Below, one piece after another: positions 10,684-22,193 of a stretch of 49,769 bases of DNA. The DNA comes from Terfezia claveryi (taxonomy: Eukaryota; Ascomycota; Pezizomycetes; Pezizales; Pezizaceae). The stretch's first letter is position 1; each line of letters begins with the position of its first letter. Position numbers and translations under genes: made by a program. Where the stretch lies: the NCBI GenBank assembly GCA_015179025.1, contig WHUX01000307.1, forward strand, positions 1-49,769, written 5' to 3'. The notes under the pieces are model-generated. The model was not told the DNA's origin, searched no databases, and saw nothing but the letters and a program-made list of their open reading frames with translations.

Positions 10684-13525
10684 GACCCCCCCTTATGGAC
10701 CTTTCTACGGGATGTCCCGGGTAGAACTGGACACTCTGAGAAAGTACTTAGAGGAAAACCTCAATAAGAGCTTCATTCGCCATAGCTTCTCCCCAGCAGG
10801 TGCCCCTATGCTATTCGTGAAGAAGTCGGATGGCTACCTTTGGTTATGTATTGATTATCATGGCCTAAATGAGATAATGGTCAAAAACAGGTATTCCTTA
10901 CCCCTGATCTAAGAGACATTAGCCAGGCTTTCTAAAGCAAAGTGGTTCACCAAATTGGATCTAAGGAGGGCTTACAACCTAGTACAGATCACTGAGGGAA
11001 AGGAGTAGAAAACTGCCTTCCGGACACAATATGGCCATTTCGAGTACAATGTGATGCCCTTTGGCCTAACTAATGCTCCGGCCTCCTTCCAGCACTTTAT
11101 TAATGACATCCTACAAGACTTCCTGGATATATTCTGCATGGCATACCTAAATAATATCTTAATCTATTCGGATACCCTAGCAGAGCATAAAATCTATATC
11201 TGACGAGTCCTAGAAAAGCTGGAACAAGCAGAGTTGTACTTAAAGCCCGAAAAATGCAAATTCCATGTCCAAGAGGTGAAGTATTTGGGCTTGATAATAA
11301 TAACAGAAGGTATCAGAATGGATCTTGCCAAAGTTGCGGCAATCCAGGAATAGAAAATTCCCGCCAATCTCAAGGATGTTTAGGCCTTCCTGGGTTTTGC
11401 TAACTTCTATTGCCAGTTTATTCTGGGATATTTGAAGATCATAGCACCATTGACAGCATTAAATAAGACTAAGGGTATGGAAAAGAGCTAATGCTTCCAG
11501 TAGGGTCTGGAAGCCTAATCTGCCTTCGAGAAGCTCAAAGAAGCCTTTTGCTCAACCCTGATCTTAGCCCACTTCGACCCTGATAGTGAGTGTATCATAG
11601 AAACATATGCCTCCAAATATGTGTCTGCCGGAATCCTGTCCCAACATATGAATAGTATTCTCCACTCAGTAGCCTATTTCTCTAAAAAGCACTCCCCGGT
11701 GGAGTGTAATTATGAGATCTATGACAAAGAATTAATGTCTATTATAAGGGCATTCGAGGAATGGAGACTACACCTAGAATCGACAAAGGGAGTTATCGAG
11801 GTTCTCTCGGACCATAAAAACCTAAAGTACTTTACAACCACCAAATTGCTAAACCGCCGACAGGCTAAGTGGTCAGAATTCCTCTCTCAGTTTAACTTCA
11901 AGATCAGATACTGCCCTGGAAAGGCTGGTGGCAAACCGAGTGCGTTAACTAGAAGATTAGGAGATCTCCCAAAAGAGAGGGATAAAAGGCTGAAGTACTA
12001 GAATCAGGTGGTATTGAAGCTGGAAAATCTCGACCTGGCAGCCAATACCCTTGCTGAAGCTAGAGCTAATCTCCTTCTATGGCTACGGCAGGCATGTGCG
12101 GAGGACCCCCTAGTTAAGGATATAATCACCGCATTGGATTCCGGCCAGTGCTGCTACCCCAAGATCTCCCTGGCCGAATGTGCTATCCAGGAGGGCTTTT
12201 TTTATCACCTTGAATAGCTCTTTGTGCCAGAACGAGAGCTATGCCTACAATTGATCAAGGAACACCATAATGCCCTAGCGGCAGGCCACCCTAGAGTTGC
12301 TAAAACTCTAGAGCTACTAGCTAGACAGTACACCTGGATTGATTAGCAAAAAGATATAGAAAGGTATATACAGAACTGCCATACCTGTAAACGATCAAAG
12401 CCTACATGCCATGCCCCCTATGGAACCTTGAAGCCCCTGGAGATCCCAGATCGACCCTGGCAACACCTGACCATGGACTTCATAACTGGGTTGCTAGAGG
12501 ACTGGGGATTCAATGCCATCCTAATAGTGGTGGATCGGCTGACGAAAATGAGGTATATGATACCTTCCCGGGATACCCGCTCCATCTCAAAGCTTGCCAA
12601 TCTCTACCTCACCAACGTGTTCCGATATCATAGTCTCCTCGAGTCTATTGTATCTGACCGAGGGCCTCAGTTCACCTCGGAATTCTGGAAAGCATTCTGC
12701 GAGCTTTTAAGGATCTGGATAAGCCTCTCGACAGCCTACCACCCCAAAACTAATGGCCAGTCAGAAAGGATGAATGCTATCATGGAACAATATCTGCGAG
12801 CCTATATCAACCACCAGCAGAATAATTGGTTTTCCTTGTTGGCAACCTGTGAGTTCGCCGTAAACAACCAATTCTCAGAGTCCTTGAAAACCTCCCCCTT
12901 TCTGGCCAATTACGGTTGGCACCCCTGATTCGTGGATGCTCTGGTGCTCCTGTAGAGAGTCCACCCCCCAGCCAAGGAGTTCGTAGCTGGAATTGCAGAG
13001 CTCTACTCTACCCTAAAAGCCGAGCTGGAATATACACAAGCCAGGTAAACCGAGTATGCTAATGGCTCACAGTTGCCAGCCCTCAAGTATCAGCCAGGAA
13101 ATAAGGTGTGGCTCTCCAGCCAGCCCTTCCGGACAGAACAACCTTCTCGTAAGCTAGATCATAAGTTCTTGAGGCCATATAAGATATTAGGGAATGTGGG
13201 CACTCACGCCTACTAGTTGAAGTTCCCTAAAGACATCAAATGCTACCTGGTCATTCACCTTTCGGAGATCGAACCAGCCGCCAATGATCCCTTCCTCGGG
13301 CAAAAACACCTCCCACCCTCTTCCGTAGTGATTGCAGTTTAACAGAAGTAGGAGGTTGAGGAGGTACTGGATTCTAAGAAGCACTATGTGCGAGTTCAGT
13401 ATAAGGTCTAGTAGTTGGGGCATGAGGAGACTACTTGGCAACCTACGGAAGACTTGGAAAATGCATAGGACTTGGTCACGCTATTCCACCAACGATACTC
13501 GAGGAAGCCTCGCCTAGTTGAATGA
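10684..13525 (+). pseudogene. pol: Pol fragment of copy C: RT, RNase H, integrase, chromodomain remnant
   Basis: RT begins at [16 protein letters not shown] and includes FVKKSDG and the YLDD box decayed to YLNN (about 11140-11160). RNase H (about 11590-12000) and integrase with zinc finger, FITG, SDRGPQF and NGQSERMN (about 12230-12790) follow. The chromodomain region to TGA at 13523-13525 has many stops. Typical lesions are Gln-to-TAA at 10910-10912, Trp-to-TAG at 11006-11008 and other TGG-to-TAG changes, all transitions. The linker between RNase H and integrase (about 12045-12085) lacks the Ala-Glu repeat seen in A and I. Heavily decayed and older than B, which sits inside it. Confidence 0.88.
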
Positions 13526-13655
13526 TGTCAGACCTTTTGCATCCTTGTTATTTTTCGGAGTTGGGGTTCTTGTTCTTACCTTTGTTGTTGTTGTTTCCTG
13601 TGTTGATTTTGCTGGTTATCGTGCCCAGGCCTCCTAGTCACTGGAGCTCCAGCCT

Positions 13656-13668
13656 AAAGGGGGGATAG
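13656..13668 (+). other. Polypurine tract of copy C
   Basis: AAAGGGGGGATAG directly before the LTR start TGTCACAACC at 13669. Identical to A, I and J although the neighbouring pol is badly decayed. Confidence 0.88.
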
Positions 13669-13881
13669 TGTCACAACCGAGTTCTTAGTCTTGATTTGAT
13701 ACTCGAATAGGCTTGTTCGGATGTCATGCTATTTTGACACTCAAATAGGCTTATTCGAGTATCATTGATGGGTTATTGTTATTGTTGCCCTTAGCATCAC
13801 CTGTGATCGCAGGTGATAGGTTATCATTACCTTACTTAGCTTCCGAGATAAGGGATCTAGGGAAGCTTATTTCTTCCATTG
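13669..13881 (+). repeat. 3' LTR of copy C, left part
   Basis: U3 of the C LTR. Carries two decayed copies of the CGAACA...TGTTCG dyad (about 13697-13770) and one ATCACCTG...CAGGTGAT dyad (about 13795-13817). Ends with the target duplication CATTG (13877-13881) where D inserted. Confidence 0.9.
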
Positions 13882-14600
13882 TGTAATGGAGAACAATATT
13901 TCATTGCTTATATAATTGATTATATACTTTTGTATTTCCTATATTACTACTATGTTATGTAACTAAGCCTCTCGGTTGAAGGACTAGCCTTCTACCACCT
14001 CCTATTGCTTTATAAGCGTCCATAGCATGTGGAATCTACTATGGGAAGTTCCATGGCACTTGCCATATGAAGACACCCTCATTATGGCCGCGTGACCTCT
14101 GTTTAAGGCGTGTGACTCATTACTATGGCCACATGACCATCGTTTATGGCGTGTGACTCATTACTATGGCCACATGACCATCGTTTATGGCATGTGACTC
14201 ATTACTATGGCCACATGACCCCTTTTGTACAGCGCACCACCTTCTGGTGTGCCACCCTTTATTGTATTTATTTCCTTAGTCATCAGATCTCAGAGGAGTA
14301 TAAATAGGCCGCTGGATACCCTCTGGAATCCACAGAAAGACAAGAAGCAACCAAGCAAGTCTTCAGAGCAAGCAAGCCTATATTCTGATCAGATCAAGAT
14401 CATATAGCTTAGATAGCACAAATCATATAAGATAGATTACACCAGTTAATTACTGTTCCCTTCGGAACGTCCTACATAGTAATCTCCCTACCCTTCTGAG
14501 GTCTTACCTCAGCAGAACCGAAATACACAAACGTCCGTGCCTACGGATATAGATTGTATAAACGGTACCGAATGAATACTGTCTAGTACCATTCATTACA
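13882..14600 (+). repeat. 5' LTR of copy D
   Basis: TGTAATGGAG...CATTCATTACA, 719 bp. TATAAATA at 14299-14306 is the likely TATA box. Upstream is a 41-bp tandem repeat with TGACTCA sites. The stretch after it (14601-14869) is a leader beginning with a T run; apart from the 17-nt block at 14641 I see nothing else in it. Confidence 0.95.
14112..14234 (+). promoter_or_regulatory. 41-bp tandem repeats with TGACTCA sites in D U3
   Basis: Three units start at 14112, 14153 and 14194, each with a perfect TGACTCA (14113-14119, 14154-14160, 14195-14201), the site bound by fungal Gcn4/AP-1 type bZIP factors. The 3' LTR has three (22422, 22463, 22504) and the solo LTR at 9041 has two. They lie about 100-190 bp upstream of TATAAATA, as an enhancer would. 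Confidence 0.7.
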
Positions 14601-14640
14601 TTTTTTTTAACTCACTTACCTAATCTTTACTCTTAAATCC

Positions 14641-14657
14641 AAGGCCTGATCAACCTT
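14641..14657 (+). other. Conserved 17-nt leader block (family 2 and 3)
   Basis: AAGGCCTGATCAACCTT, 41 nt after the LTR. The same 17 bases occur in E (48284-48300, 41 nt after its LTR) and in family 3 element G (33106-33122, 39 nt after its LTR). It contains the self-complementary hexamers AGGCCT and TGATCA. Packaging, dimerisation or priming roles are possible; none is shown. Confidence 0.55.
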
Positions 14658-14869
14658 CGGATACCTTTATTACACTTACGCAAGTGTATACAATTCGACA
14701 CCTAAGTGCACATATAAAATCGATATCGTTATTCATCTAGCTAGCCAACAAAAATCCAACAAATGAGACATCAGACTCTCAACTGCAGTACATCAACAAA
14801 AGACTTAGAAGCAAGCTAAGCAGAGCTCTAACGGGCAGTGGTATCCACATTAAACAATCCCACCCTCGT

Positions 14870-15424
14870 TCACAACACTTTTCCCAATAAGATCGACAAC
14901 TCATCTTGCACTCTGGCAACCGCCATTACATCTGTACCTGTAAATCCAGTACACCATTGAAAAACCGGCCCCCCAGGTCCCAGCAATAATTGGTCTAAAC
15001 AACCAAGCGTCACAATCCCAAGGCTCAAATCTCGCTGCCTCTACTGCAGCCATTTCCTCTAGAAAAGAATTACCTCCATCAGAACCTTCCTTAGGCCCAG
15101 ACATCTCTACCAATACCTCTGCGCCCCCAACGTCTACCTCAACACACCAATCAGAAAAGTGACACTCTTGCCGGAAGAACTAGAACTAGATTCTAGACCA
15201 GTAGACAAGAAAAACTAGGACCATAAGATACATCAGGATCCTGACTCCAGCCTCACCAGCCCGTGAGCCACCGAGCCAACAGAACTGTCAGTCGAACGGA
15301 GATCATAAGGATCATCAGCCACCACACCTATCAGACAGAAAGGTGCCAAAGAAGAAAAGTAACTCGACGATCGTATCGTATAACCAGCTGCATTTGGTTG
15401 TGGACAGACGACGAAATCAGACAT
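14870..15424 (-). pseudogene. Antisense ORF upstream of gag, copy D (frameshifted)
   Basis: On the minus strand, starting at an ATG (15424-15422) whose complement lies 1 nt from the gag ATG at 15426. The N terminus MSDFVVCPQPNAAGY aligns with E's antisense protein, as does LEEMAAVEAARFEPWDC further on. Two or three single-base indels split D's copy. One deletion falls in the A run at the KSVTFSD motif (about 15150). With E as guide, the frame continues past E's stop through codons equivalent to WCTGFTGTD to a TGA at 14870-14872, about 180 residues. No known domain is recognised; it is serine-rich in the middle, then acidic and Trp-containing. It is not a shadow of gag because almost all of it lies outside gag. 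No promoter was identified. Confidence 0.55.
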
Positions 15425-15425
15425 A

Positions 15426-17228
15426 ATGGCGTCTGAACTTAGTAAGAAGACTAAGAGGTCGAGACAGGTTAACTATGTTACCCGAAGATATTAAGAAATT
15501 AGTAGAAGAAACTCCCAGAAAGACCAGATTTATAATTCCTAACACAGAAGGGAAATAAATCTGCCCATGGATATAGAATTAGGAGAACCAGGTGGAGCAG
15601 GAACCAAACTATATTTTAGTATGGCTTTACCTCTCGCACCAGAAGAATTTTGGGACAGACATCTTCCAACAATTGAGGAGATTTTGAAATATACTCGCTC
15701 AATGGGACATGCCCAACAGTATCATCCAGATGATACTCGACTCTTAATGGAAGCCGTAGCAAAACACTACTTATGGCTAACACCTTACCCATTCAAAGAA
15801 AAGACTTAGAAATGAACGCATTTTTAAGTAAAGAATTAAGGAAACCTGTTGTTCCGCTTTTAAGGAAACCGAATTGGGTAATAAATAACTGGGAAGAAAT
15901 AATGGCATTTATGATGAGCGGCACTCATCTAGAAGAATCAGCACATACCGCGGAGGATTTTTTCAATCCTAGCAAAGAACTTCCAGGAGCGTTCCTGAGA
16001 ACACCAAAAGATCAATCGAAAGGCAAAGGTCGAGCACCTGAGACACCAGAAAGGAGGACTGGGTCAGCCAAAGAACCAACGACAAAGACCAACCACCAGA
16101 AGATATAGAATTACCAGAAGACATGATGATCTAGATACAGGACTAGACCAACAGCAGCAGAAAACGCAAGGAGGAGGACGAGACCCGATGATAGCGGAGA
16201 TGATAGCTCGGACTCTGATAAGGCATCGTCAGTTGCAAGTCAAACTCTTAAAAGAAAACCCAAACGAGGAAAATCAGTTGAACACCAACAATGGGAATCT
16301 ACAACAGGAATGGTTACAACGGGTAACCATAAAGCAACGAATGCTTTAAAAGGAATAAAGATTGATATGCCAGAAAAATTAAGAGGAGAAGACAAAAAAT
16401 GGCAAGACTCACAATATTTTGACTCTTGGGCCACAGCAATGCAACGTTGGTTTGTTCTCAAAAGAATAGATTTAGAAGGCGCTTCAGCTCTGGAAATTGT
16501 TGGATTCAGAATAGAAGGGAGCGCGCTCACTACTTATAATCAATTCCTAAGAGAAAAAGGAAAGAATGCGACATTCTTTGGATTCATACTAGCGCTAAGG
16601 GATTTTCTGATACCCTCTACTAGTAAGGACATTTTGTGGAAACATGGGAGACAGCCGCACCATACAAGGACGGACGTCACATGGGAATCAAACAGTTTGC
16701 CAACTGGCTTACTGAAATGCAAATCAAATTGATTGACAAGGATGGCAAACAATCAATATCGCAGGAAGTAAAAAGAAGAAAGTTTCTTAATCACCTGCCG
16801 CCATACATGTCAGCTACATTAATTCCTTTAATCAAAGAAGAATGGTCATATGATCAGCTCGTACATCAAGCGGAGTCATATGAAGCTTCCAAAAAGGATA
16901 TTGCCCCACCATCCACAACAAATACATCCCGACGACAACACCCTCGGAATGAAAATCGAAGTCACGGTCCATGCAGGGACCAGAATCAACGACAAAAAAC
17001 AGGATTTAATCCTAGCAGCAATCCCAACACCAAACCCAACACAGAAAATCGGAAGGACTCAGATTGGGACACCATCACAAAAAATTGGATCAGAAGACGA
17101 AGATGCAATTAATTAAAGACAAGAAATGTCTATAGTGTTGGAACCCTGGACACTCCTACAAGGACTGTAGGAAACGAAAAAATAAGGTACCCATGCGTAC
17201 AGCCGCACAAGATTTAGCTATGCGATAG
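15426..17228 (+). pseudogene. gag: Gag of copy D
   Basis: Starts MASELSKKTKRSR. An extra base relative to E, just after this, shifts the frame; a second lesion at about 15800 (one base lost from GAAGAAGAC) splits it again. The middle (IKIDMPEKLRGEDKKW..., about 16340-16900) is the Gag core with a conserved helix-rich region ending YDQLVHQAESYEA. The end holds a CCHC zinc knuckle (C-x2-C-WNPG-H-SYKD-C) at 17127-17168, with an in-frame TAG inside at 17133-17135. Final TAG at 17226-17228. E shows the intact N-terminal frame. Confidence 0.85.
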
Positions 17229-19330
17229 CCACCAAGGATAAAAACAACAAGGATAAAATAAGGAACGACCCTTGTCAAGAAGGTACCAGATTTTAGCAAG
17301 GTATTCGTTAAAGCTAACGAACACCCCGCACTAGCTTTAATTGATCTCCAAACAAGGGAGGAGACTTAATCAATTCTCAATTTGTACACCTATACAAAAT
17401 ACCAACTAGAAGTATCGAGAAGAAATCATTAAGTACTGCAATTAAAGGCTCAAAAGGAACGATAGACAAAGCTTGTACTATCAAACTTGATTGGATAGGT
17501 TATGTAGAAGAACGAACGTTCTATGTAGCTCATTTGACCGGATGGGACATGATACTAGGAGAACCTGCTCTCAGCAAAGTGCGAGCAATAATTCCTGCCC
17601 ATCAGGAACCAGTTACTATCCAACCGGAAAACATTCCACGATTCCAGCTAAGTGTATGGAAGGGATCTAGAACCATGGCGAATGGTATAAGATCAGCGTA
17701 TACACAGGTCAGCTGTGAATCAGTCACAGATTATAGTGAACTGGATAATTGGGAAAATATTAGTGACGCAGACGAAACCGATTCAAAAGAGAACTCGTGA
17801 CAGCTGTTTCTACGGTACAGAAACAATTCAACCCTGTAACGGAGTTTCCCTTATTATTTCCCAAGACAATTCCATGGGAATTACCTCCACTAAGAAAAAT
17901 TAATCACTCTATCAAACCAAAAGCAGGAGCTACTTGGATACCAAAATGGCGACCCTCAGGACATCGATTTAGACAACAAATCCATGACAAATTAGTCGAA
18001 GAAGAAGCATCAGGTCGCATATATAGAGTAGAAAATGACACAAATGCTGTAGTCATGTTCACTATCCCTAAACGAGATAAACCGGAAGAAGCCAGACATG
18101 TCAATGATGTCGAGACCGCAATTTAGCCGTCGAACCGGACCACACCCCATTGCCAGATATTAATGAAGCAATTGAACTAGTAGCGGAGAATCCCATTTGG
18201 ACTAAGGTCGACTTAGCCGACGGATTTTTTAATATCAGGAACGATGAAGAATCTGAGCAATACTCTACCTTTTTATGTCACATGGGATATTTCAGAAGTA
18301 GAGTTATGCAACAAGGGGATCGTAACGCACCAGCTACCATGGTTCGCGTTATGCATGAAATTTTTAAGGACATGGTCTATAAAAATTTAATCATCTATAT
18401 TGATGATATTATTATATTCTCTAAAACGTATGAAGAACATGTAGAATTATTGAAGAAAGTACTTCAACGTCTACAGGATGAGAAATTCTATCTCAAAGAA
18501 AGCAAATGCCAGTTCTTTACTCCAAGATTGGAAATCTTAGGACACGTTTTGACATCAGATGGATTACATGTAGACCCGAAGAAGAGGACTACTATATTAA
18601 CATTTCCAACTCCTACAAGAAAAAAGGATCTTAGAGGATTCCTTGGAATAGTTAATTATCTCAGCAGATTTATTCCTGACTTGGCATCGTATGCAAGCAC
18701 CCTGTCAGAACTGCAAGGAGAAACAAAGAAATGGGAATGGACAGATACTCATAACGCAGGTTTGAAAAACTCAAGGAACTCGTGAATTCCCCACATGTTT
18801 TAAAACCCTGGAATAATGAATCTACTGAACCCAAATATTTAGTCTGTGATGCTAGTGATGTAGGACTAGGATCTTGGATAGGTCAAGGACCGTTGACGCA
18901 CATCAGACCATCATGCTTCCACTCTAGAAAATTTAATCCAGCACAACTCAATTATCCTACCTTTCAAAAGGAATTATTAGCGATTATTGACTCATTAAAA
19001 TTTTTTGAAGCACAATTGAGAGGTCACAAGTTCACTATCCTTACCGACCACAAACCATTAGTAACCTTCCATACTCAAACGCCTGCAAGTCAAAAATTGA
19101 GGCGATGGCAAGATTACCTAATGGAATTTGATACAGACATACAGCATACCGCAGGAAAGGAAAATTTGATAGCAGACGCTCTATCAAGAAAGCATAAATA
19201 CTTGGACACTCCCACCACCGAGGACGATTATATCTCCAACAGCATCGATCCTCCTAACCATACCTACAACCGCAACATCTCTACCAACGCTTTAAGAACT
19301 TTCCACTCACCAGAAACCCTACTCAGAACA
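17229..19330 (+). pseudogene. pol: Pol of copy D, first part: protease, RT, RNase H
   Basis: Protease region 17300-17800: the motif is ALIDLQT...GGDLIN once a missing base is allowed for, not D-S/T-G, followed by STAIKGSKG and WDMILGEP. RT (about 17880-18700) has TKVDLADGFFNI, RVMQQGD and the catalytic YIDD (about 18400). RNase H follows (CDASDVGLGSWIG, about 18845; ILTDHKPL; IADALSRKHKY at about 19165-19200). Frameshifts near 17365, 18125 and 18770 split it into open stretches. Family 2 RT is clearly distinct from family 1. It should act in reverse transcription inside particles. Confidence 0.88.
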
Positions 19331-20482
19331 ATATGGTTTCTCGCGGAGCTATCAATTTCAAGCATGTCGACTGCGACTTCAACAAATGTCGTGGAAGAGC
19401 CGAAGAACTTGGACACCATATCTTCTGTCCATACTTCGAGGGCATCCAGGACGAAGAAAGCGAATATGACATGATGAAGGAAGAAGAGTCCTCAGACGAC
19501 GAGACTCTATCACTATACCAGAAGAAGTTTTCAGCGGGTATGATCGTGTACCCAATATAAACAAGAACAAACCCTTAACAGTTCTTGGACTAAGATATAG
19601 GCCTCCATCTTCTGAAAACGCACAACAAAATACCCTCGCTCCTGAAGAAGCGAAAGAAATTGCTATCGACCTGGCTCATAGCAATTGGCAACAACACAAA
19701 AGGATGCACTGGTCCTTTTGCCGCGATTTTTACTGTCCAGTTCATGGCAGCTCCCACGCCATGAACAACCGCATGTTCACCGTCGAAACATGTGCAATCT
19801 GCAACCACCACGGACATGGCAGTTTGAACTGTGACCTGACAGCCTCAGTTCTTAAGAAGGAGAAGGAATTCCTTACGACTCGTATTGCGCATATCCTAGC
19901 CGCAAATGAGCCTCAAAAGGAACTAGCACCAGTACAACAAACGCCAGCTTATCCACCTCCACCAGCTCTCAGCCGTGAAGAAGCTATCCAGGAAATCGGA
20001 GAATGGGCAAAAAGATGGATTGCCAACAAGCCGACACAACCCACTCTCCAACCCAGCATTCAGTTCAGTAACCCTACCGAACAGATGACCAACCGACAAA
20101 TGGAACAGGAGATCATGAATACTCCTGTTGCCCACAACAACCATGGAATGCACCTCAACAACCAGCTGCAACCGCTAGCAGCAGTAACGCAATTCCAATC
20201 AACACCGCCGCCGTCACTACTCGTTCTAAAAAGCGAGTAGCCATTGACGAAGATCTACCCTCTTTCATTCAAGACACCAAGACCTCCAGACAGCGTTGTG
20301 ATTTCTGTAAGTTTTCAGGACATAATGCTTCCACTTGCAAGGAGAAGAAACCCACCATCAATGACTTCAACACAAGGATCGAACCGACCCTCAACAAGCT
20401 CATTGAAGAGAAGCACATCAGCGACGGATGGGAAGACGACAAGGACTACTTCATCACACACTGGCTTGACCAAGGAACAGGT
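19331..20482 (+). pseudogene. Zinc-knuckle module between RNase H and integrase, copy D
   Basis: Four Cys/His clusters in order: C-DFNK-C followed by H-H-IF-C (about 19370-19430); C-RDFY-C-PVH (about 19718-19745); C-AI-C-NHHG-H-GSLN-C (about 19795-19835); C-DF-C-KFSG-H-NAST-C (about 20295-20340). The last two are textbook CCHC knuckles. An acidic segment (EEESSDDET) and a Pro/Gln-rich linker (about 19920-20200) separate them. A lost C near 20130 shifts the frame; H retains the original frame there. Chromovirus pols normally go straight from RNase H to integrase, so this is an insertion of about 350 residues. An RNA- or DNA-binding role is inferred from the knuckles. Confidence 0.75.
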
Positions 20483-22165
20483 ATGAAAGCCGCATATCAA
20501 TCATGCATGAGAGTATGTCCTATCTGGAAGAACTATTATGATACCTTTGTGAATCGTAAGGATCATAGAAGAAAAGACGGATTTTTGTATGTCAAGAACC
20601 GACAAGGACAATGGAGACTAGTCTTGCCCTCTACCTTTAACATCGAAGGTAAGAACTATCTCGAATTGGTTATTAAAGATGCACATGAAGCAACCGCTCA
20701 TGGTGGCATTGAAAAAACGATGAAATATCTTACTGACCGATATGATTGCCAGTCCTTTGCAGAACCAACTAAGGACTATATCAGAAGTTGTGATACTTGT
20801 CAACGGACAAAGTATTCCAACAAGGCGCCACTTGGACTCGTAACCCCATTACATGTACCAAGCAGGCCATGGACTGACATATCGATGGATTTTCTTAAAG
20901 TAGCACCTGTGTTTACTAAGTGTTCAATTTTGTACCCGAATATTCCTGTTGAAGAAGATCATGTAGTTTGTATTTCACGACTTTGGACGATTGTCGATAG
21001 ACAATCAGGATTCAAGTTTCTTATTCCTGTCTCAGATAATTTCACAGCAGAACAATGTACTGCTACCTTTGATACTCATGTAGTCCCGACTATGGGATAC
21101 CCTTTCTGTATTGTTTTTGACCGCGACACTCTTTTTATGTCAACGCACTTTCAAGATTGGGCTAGGAATAAAGGAATCAAGTTGGAACCGTCCACCGCAT
21201 ATCATCCACGTGCAGACGGACAATCGGAAATTGTGAACAAAGAAATTCTACAAGTAGCAAGAGCCTGTAAAATCGAAGGATTTGATTGGCTACAGAAACT
21301 ACCAGAGATACAGTTGAAACTTAACTCTAGGTATAATGCCGCTAGACAGAATAGTCCCTTTTCCACACTATTTGGATTTAATGCACATCTTGGCGTATCG
21401 ATACTTCCATACCCCATTAATGCATATGTACCGCAAATGAACGTCATGAGGTAACGTCTAAAAACCTATATGACGCCAAGAAGACTCAAGCATCTCAAGC
21501 GAACAAACGACTACCCAATACAGCCAAATTTTCAGTCGGACAACAAGTTATGCTTTCCTCAGAAAATATCAACCTATCGAACGTCTCACCCAAACTCAAA
21601 CCAAAATGGCTAGGCCCATTTCCCATTATTTCTAGTAATCGGAAACGCAATAACTATAGCCTAGACCTATCCAGTCAACCTGACCTCCACCTCATATATA
21701 ATACTTTTCATATTAGCAAACTCAAACCATACTACAAAAACGATCCCATCCAGTTCCCTCACAGACAATCTCAGGAACCAGGACCAATTCAAGATGATCG
21801 TTATGAAGTTGAAAAGGTATTAGAATTCAGAACAGCTCCTCGAACTGGAGAAAGACAATATAAGGTCAGATGGCTAGGATACACTCCTAAATATGATTCC
21901 TGGGTAAACGCCAAGGATATCACCACCGAAATTCTTCAAGACTTCTGGATGACGGAAGCATGGAAGACACATTCAAGAGACGTCGAAGACTAAAGGAAAA
22001 CAAGGACCACGAACCAGAGATGAGACCCGAGCTCTCATCCAACAAGAACGAGATAGAATCATGAGTCAAGGAAACACTAAGGATATTCATGTTAATGCTA
22101 ATGTATTAACAATGCATCAAATCTTAGGACGTATGGAAACCAATATGGCAGAGCGAAAGAAGTAA
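20483..22165 (+). pseudogene. Integrase, chromodomain and tail of copy D
   Basis: Integrase (20483-21454, 323 codons open): H-H-C-C zinc finger (AHEATAHGG ... CDTCQ), then catalytic D (SMDFLK), D (FDRDTLF) and E (DGQSEIVNKE). A frameshift near 21440 is followed by the GPY/F-like segment (LGPFPI, about 21610) and a chromodomain (RYEVEKVLEFR...YKVRWLGY...DSWV, about 21797-21915), which in chromoviruses directs integration to heterochromatin marked by H3K9 methylation. An out-of-frame tail (ETRALIQQERDRIMSQG...) ends at TAA 22163-22165 and parallels the longer C-terminal tail in G. Confidence 0.9.
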
Positions 22166-22180
22166 GGATAGGAAATCCTT

Positions 22181-22193
22181 CTATGTGGGGAAG
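22181..22193 (+). other. Polypurine tract of copy D
   Basis: Purine-rich GTGGGGAAG directly before the LTR start at 22194. Weaker than in family 1, but in the expected place. Confidence 0.7.

Noticed and set aside
14112..14234. Regularly spaced repeats that might suggest a CRISPR array
   Set aside because: Units are head-to-tail without unique spacers, lie inside an LTR, and the genome is eukaryotic.
15773..16108. Separate small gene inside D gag
   Set aside because: It is gag in a shifted frame; E shows the two frames joined when the missing base is present.
17127..17228. Stop-codon readthrough at a TAG inside D's gag zinc knuckle
   Set aside because: The stop lies between the first two cysteines of the knuckle, so it is more likely a transition lesion than a programmed site. 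E's equivalent is outside the window.
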